Assembly: GCF_001983105.1 (NCBI RefSeq)
Contig: NZ_MOMC01000007.1
Coordinates: 54,134 to 59,827, forward strand
Reading direction: 5' to 3'
DNA: 5,694 nt
DNA from: Pseudofrankia asymbiotica
GTDB taxonomy: Bacteria; Actinomycetota; Actinomycetes; Frankiales; Frankiaceae
A program made the position numbers and the translations under genes. The notes under the pieces were generated by a model that had not been told where the DNA came from, did not search any database, and saw only the letters and a list, made by a program, of their open reading frames with translations. Below, one piece after another: positions 4,411 through 5,694 of the stretch (positions within the stretch are counted from its first letter, which is position 1; each line of letters starts with the position of its first letter).

Positions 4411-5493
4411 GGCGGCGACGCGCAGCAGCTGAGGATGCCGGGCGGTGACCATGGCGCGCACGCCTTCGCGCCACGGGACCTCCGCACGGCCGACCCGCTC
4501 GTGCAGCGTCGCCAGGTCCATGACGACGCTGCCCAGAGTCGCCTTCGTGTACTCGAACGTCGCCGGGATGCCGGTGAGCGCCGTGAGCTCGGCGCACCAC
4601 TCCTGGACGCTGGGCGTCTCGGGCCCGGCCCAGTTGAGGACCGTCGCCGGCACGTCCGCCACCGCCAGCAGGCCGGGGATCATGGCCGCGATGTCGTCGT
4701 CGTGCAGCAGCTGGTAGCGGGTGGGGGTCGCGTCCGCCTCGCTCTCGCCGTAGACGGGCACGGCCATTCCGGCGGCCATCATCTGCAGGTGGTAGTCAGG
4801 CAGGCCGCCGGCCGTCGGGCCGTAGGGAACGTTGAGCCGCGCGATCGTCGTCGGCAGGGCGAAGCGGCGGGCCGCGTACCGTGCCGCGCTCTCGGCGGCG
4901 ATCTTGCAGACGCTGTAGGTGTGCAGGAACGGCCAGACGGCGTGGCTGTCGCCGAGAGCGTGGTCCTCCGCCAGCACGCCGTCGTGGTCGGGCGCGTAGA
5001 CCGCGCCCGAGCTGCAGTGCAGGAACGCCCGCGCGATCCCGGCGTAGCGCTCGGCGAGCGCCAGGGTCCCGCCGACGTTGCCGTCCAGGTCGACGGTCCA
5101 GCGGTTGCTCTTGACGACCCCGAAGTGCAGGACGAACTCGACCCGCTCTGGCAGCTGGGACAGCTCGCCGGTGACAAGGTCGGCCGGGGTGGCGCGCACC
5201 CCGGCCGCGGTCAGCTCCTCGCGCAGCGTCGCGTCCTTGAACCGGGCGGCGCCGTAGACCGTGTTGTTCCTGGCGAGCGCGACCGCGAGCGGGTGGGCGA
5301 CCTGACCGGTCACGCCGGTGACGAGGAGCGTCCGGTCGACCAGGTCGATCGGTCCCCGCCGGCCCGCAACGCCCTTCGACGCCTCGGGGTACTCGTCGGC
5401 GTCGCCCGCGCCGGCCGGCGGGCCCGCGGCCGTGGCGCCGGCTAGTTGATCATAGCTGGTGCCACCGGACGGCGCCTCGGCGGTGTCGGACAT
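4390..5493 (-). CDS. NAD(P)-dependent epimerase/dehydratase-like extended SDR
   Basis: Extended short-chain dehydrogenase/reductase of 367 residues, acting on a nucleotide sugar, sterol-like or other carbonyl/alcohol substrate that the sequence does not identify. The Rossmann fold starts at about 54 with TLLVTGVTGQVA; the TGxxGxxA form (59-66) replaces the third Gly by Ala, as is common in the extended class. The end of the second strand reads YGAARF with Arg84, which may favour NADP; this is a weak inference. The catalytic set is visible: S161/S162 in HCSSGAVY, and Y193-x3-K197 in TYSVCKIAAE. RLNVPYGP (219-226) is the usual NAD-epimerase motif. Odd: about 50 disordered, Ala/Gly/Pro-rich residues precede the fold. 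Start: ATG at 5491-5493 with GGAGG 8 nt upstream; the frame stays open to 5679 but overlaps the dehydrogenase gene, so the longer version is rejected. It lies 14 nt downstream of the dehydrogenase stop, so the two should be co-transcribed. Confidence 0.93.
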   Translation of the reverse strand: MSDTAEAPSGGTSYDQLAGATAAGPPAGAGDADEYPEASKGVAGRRGPIDLVDRTLLVTGVTGQVAHPLAVALARNNTVYGAARFKDATLREELTAAGVRATPADLVTGELSQLPERVEFVLHFGVVKSNRWTVDLDGNVGGTLALAERYAGIARAFLHCSSGAVYAPDHDGVLAEDHALGDSHAVWPFLHTYSVCKIAAESAARYAARRFALPTTIARLNVPYGPTAGGLPDYHLQMMAAGMAVPVYGESEADATPTRYQLLHDDDIAAMIPGLLAVADVPATVLNWAGPETPSVQEWCAELTALTGIPATFEYTKATLGSVVMDLATLHERVGRAEVPWREGVRAMVTARHPQLLRVAADARTPA

Positions 5494-5501
5494 CGGGTGC
5501 G

Positions 5502-5506
5502 CCTCC
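5502..5506 (-). promoter_or_regulatory. Shine-Dalgarno of the SDR gene
   Basis: GGAGG on the minus strand lies 8 nt before the ATG at 5493, inside the 14-nt gap after the dehydrogenase stop. It decides the SDR start against the longer open frame that reaches 5679 and supports translation from a shared transcript. Confidence 0.8.
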
Positions 5507-5507
5507 G

Positions 5508-5694
5508 TCAGCTCACGTCGTGGACGATGACGCCGCGGATGTTGCGGCCCGCGAGCATGTCCGCGTACCCGGTGTTGATCTCGTCCAGCGGGTAGCGGTT
5601 GGTGATCAGCTCGTCGAGCTTGAGCTGGCCGGAGCGGTAGAGCCGGAACAGCGTCGGCAGGTCCGCGCGGGCGTTGCACGCGCCGAACAGGGTG
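5508..5694 (-). CDS. Zinc-type medium-chain alcohol dehydrogenase, C-terminal end (5' partial)
   Basis: Only the last 61 complete codons and the stop (TGA, 5508-5510) are in the window. They read FGACNARADLPTLFRLYRSG, then LKLDELITNRYPLDEINTGY, then ADMLAGRNIRGVIVHDVS. This is the characteristic end of class III-like/NDMA-dependent zinc alcohol dehydrogenases: the conserved LxLDELIT element, the DEIN-x-GY helix and the terminal GRNIRGVI strand that completes the catalytic-domain beta fold. The family oxidises alcohols or adducts with NAD and zinc; the zinc ligands lie outside the window, so activity and cofactor type (including mycofactocin or mycothiol dependence, found in close relatives) cannot be judged. 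Its stop is 14 nt before the SDR gene, which points to a shared operon and pathway. Normal proteins have about 360-375 residues, so about 300 are missing. Confidence 0.9.
   Translation of the reverse strand, partial: TLFGACNARADLPTLFRLYRSGQLKLDELITNRYPLDEINTGYADMLAGRNIRGVIVHDVS

Noticed and set aside
4435..5445. Plus-strand open frame of about 336 codons opposite the SDR gene
   Set aside because: It is a shadow of the SDR gene, whose Rossmann and YxxxK motifs are on the minus strand.
5494..5679. N-terminal extension of the SDR gene to an ATG at 5679
   Set aside because: It overlaps the well-conserved end of the alcohol dehydrogenase in another frame, its translation is Arg/Pro-rich and unlike any SDR, and the ATG at 5493 has a good ribosome site.

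Overview
The window is very GC-rich with strong G/C preference at third codon positions, GTG as well as ATG starts, and actinobacterial gene families. An FHA-FHA-ABC exporter of the mycobacterial Rv1747 type and the form of the Hsp20 suggest a filamentous actinobacterium, possibly Frankia or a relative. That genus guess is recognition from memory, not a search result. I see no tRNA, rRNA, CRISPR, IS element or phage gene.

Layout: (1) 1-2057, minus strand: N-terminal ~685 residues of an ABC exporter with two phosphothreonine-reading FHA domains, a Pro/Thr linker, an ABCG-like ATPase and the start of its membrane domain; its C-terminus lies beyond base 1. (2) 2058-2588: non-coding divergent region with a perfect 15-bp palindrome near the exporter start and a leader in front of the next gene that can pair with its Shine-Dalgarno sequence. 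(3) 2589-3068, plus strand: a complete Hsp20 small heat-shock chaperone. (4) 3069-3123: short convergent gap with a GC hairpin. (5) 3124-4002, minus strand: TetR-family regulator with a long low-complexity N-terminal tail, apparently leaderless, with a palindrome in its promoter. (6) 4003-4389: non-coding gap with two long inverted repeats and a repeated 11-mer. (7) 4390-5493, minus strand: NAD(P)-dependent epimerase/dehydratase-like extended SDR. (8) 5508-5694, minus strand: C-terminal end of a zinc-type medium-chain alcohol dehydrogenase, 14 nt upstream of the SDR gene and almost certainly in its operon.

How they may work together: the dehydrogenase and SDR probably act in one small-molecule redox pathway, and the TetR gene just downstream is a plausible local regulator of them and of itself. 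The exporter looks like a Ser/Thr-kinase-controlled envelope transporter. The Hsp20 gene is an independent stress gene. The least explained part is the 4003-4389 gap, whose two long hairpins each carry one mismatch that becomes a U-G pair only in a plus-strand RNA.
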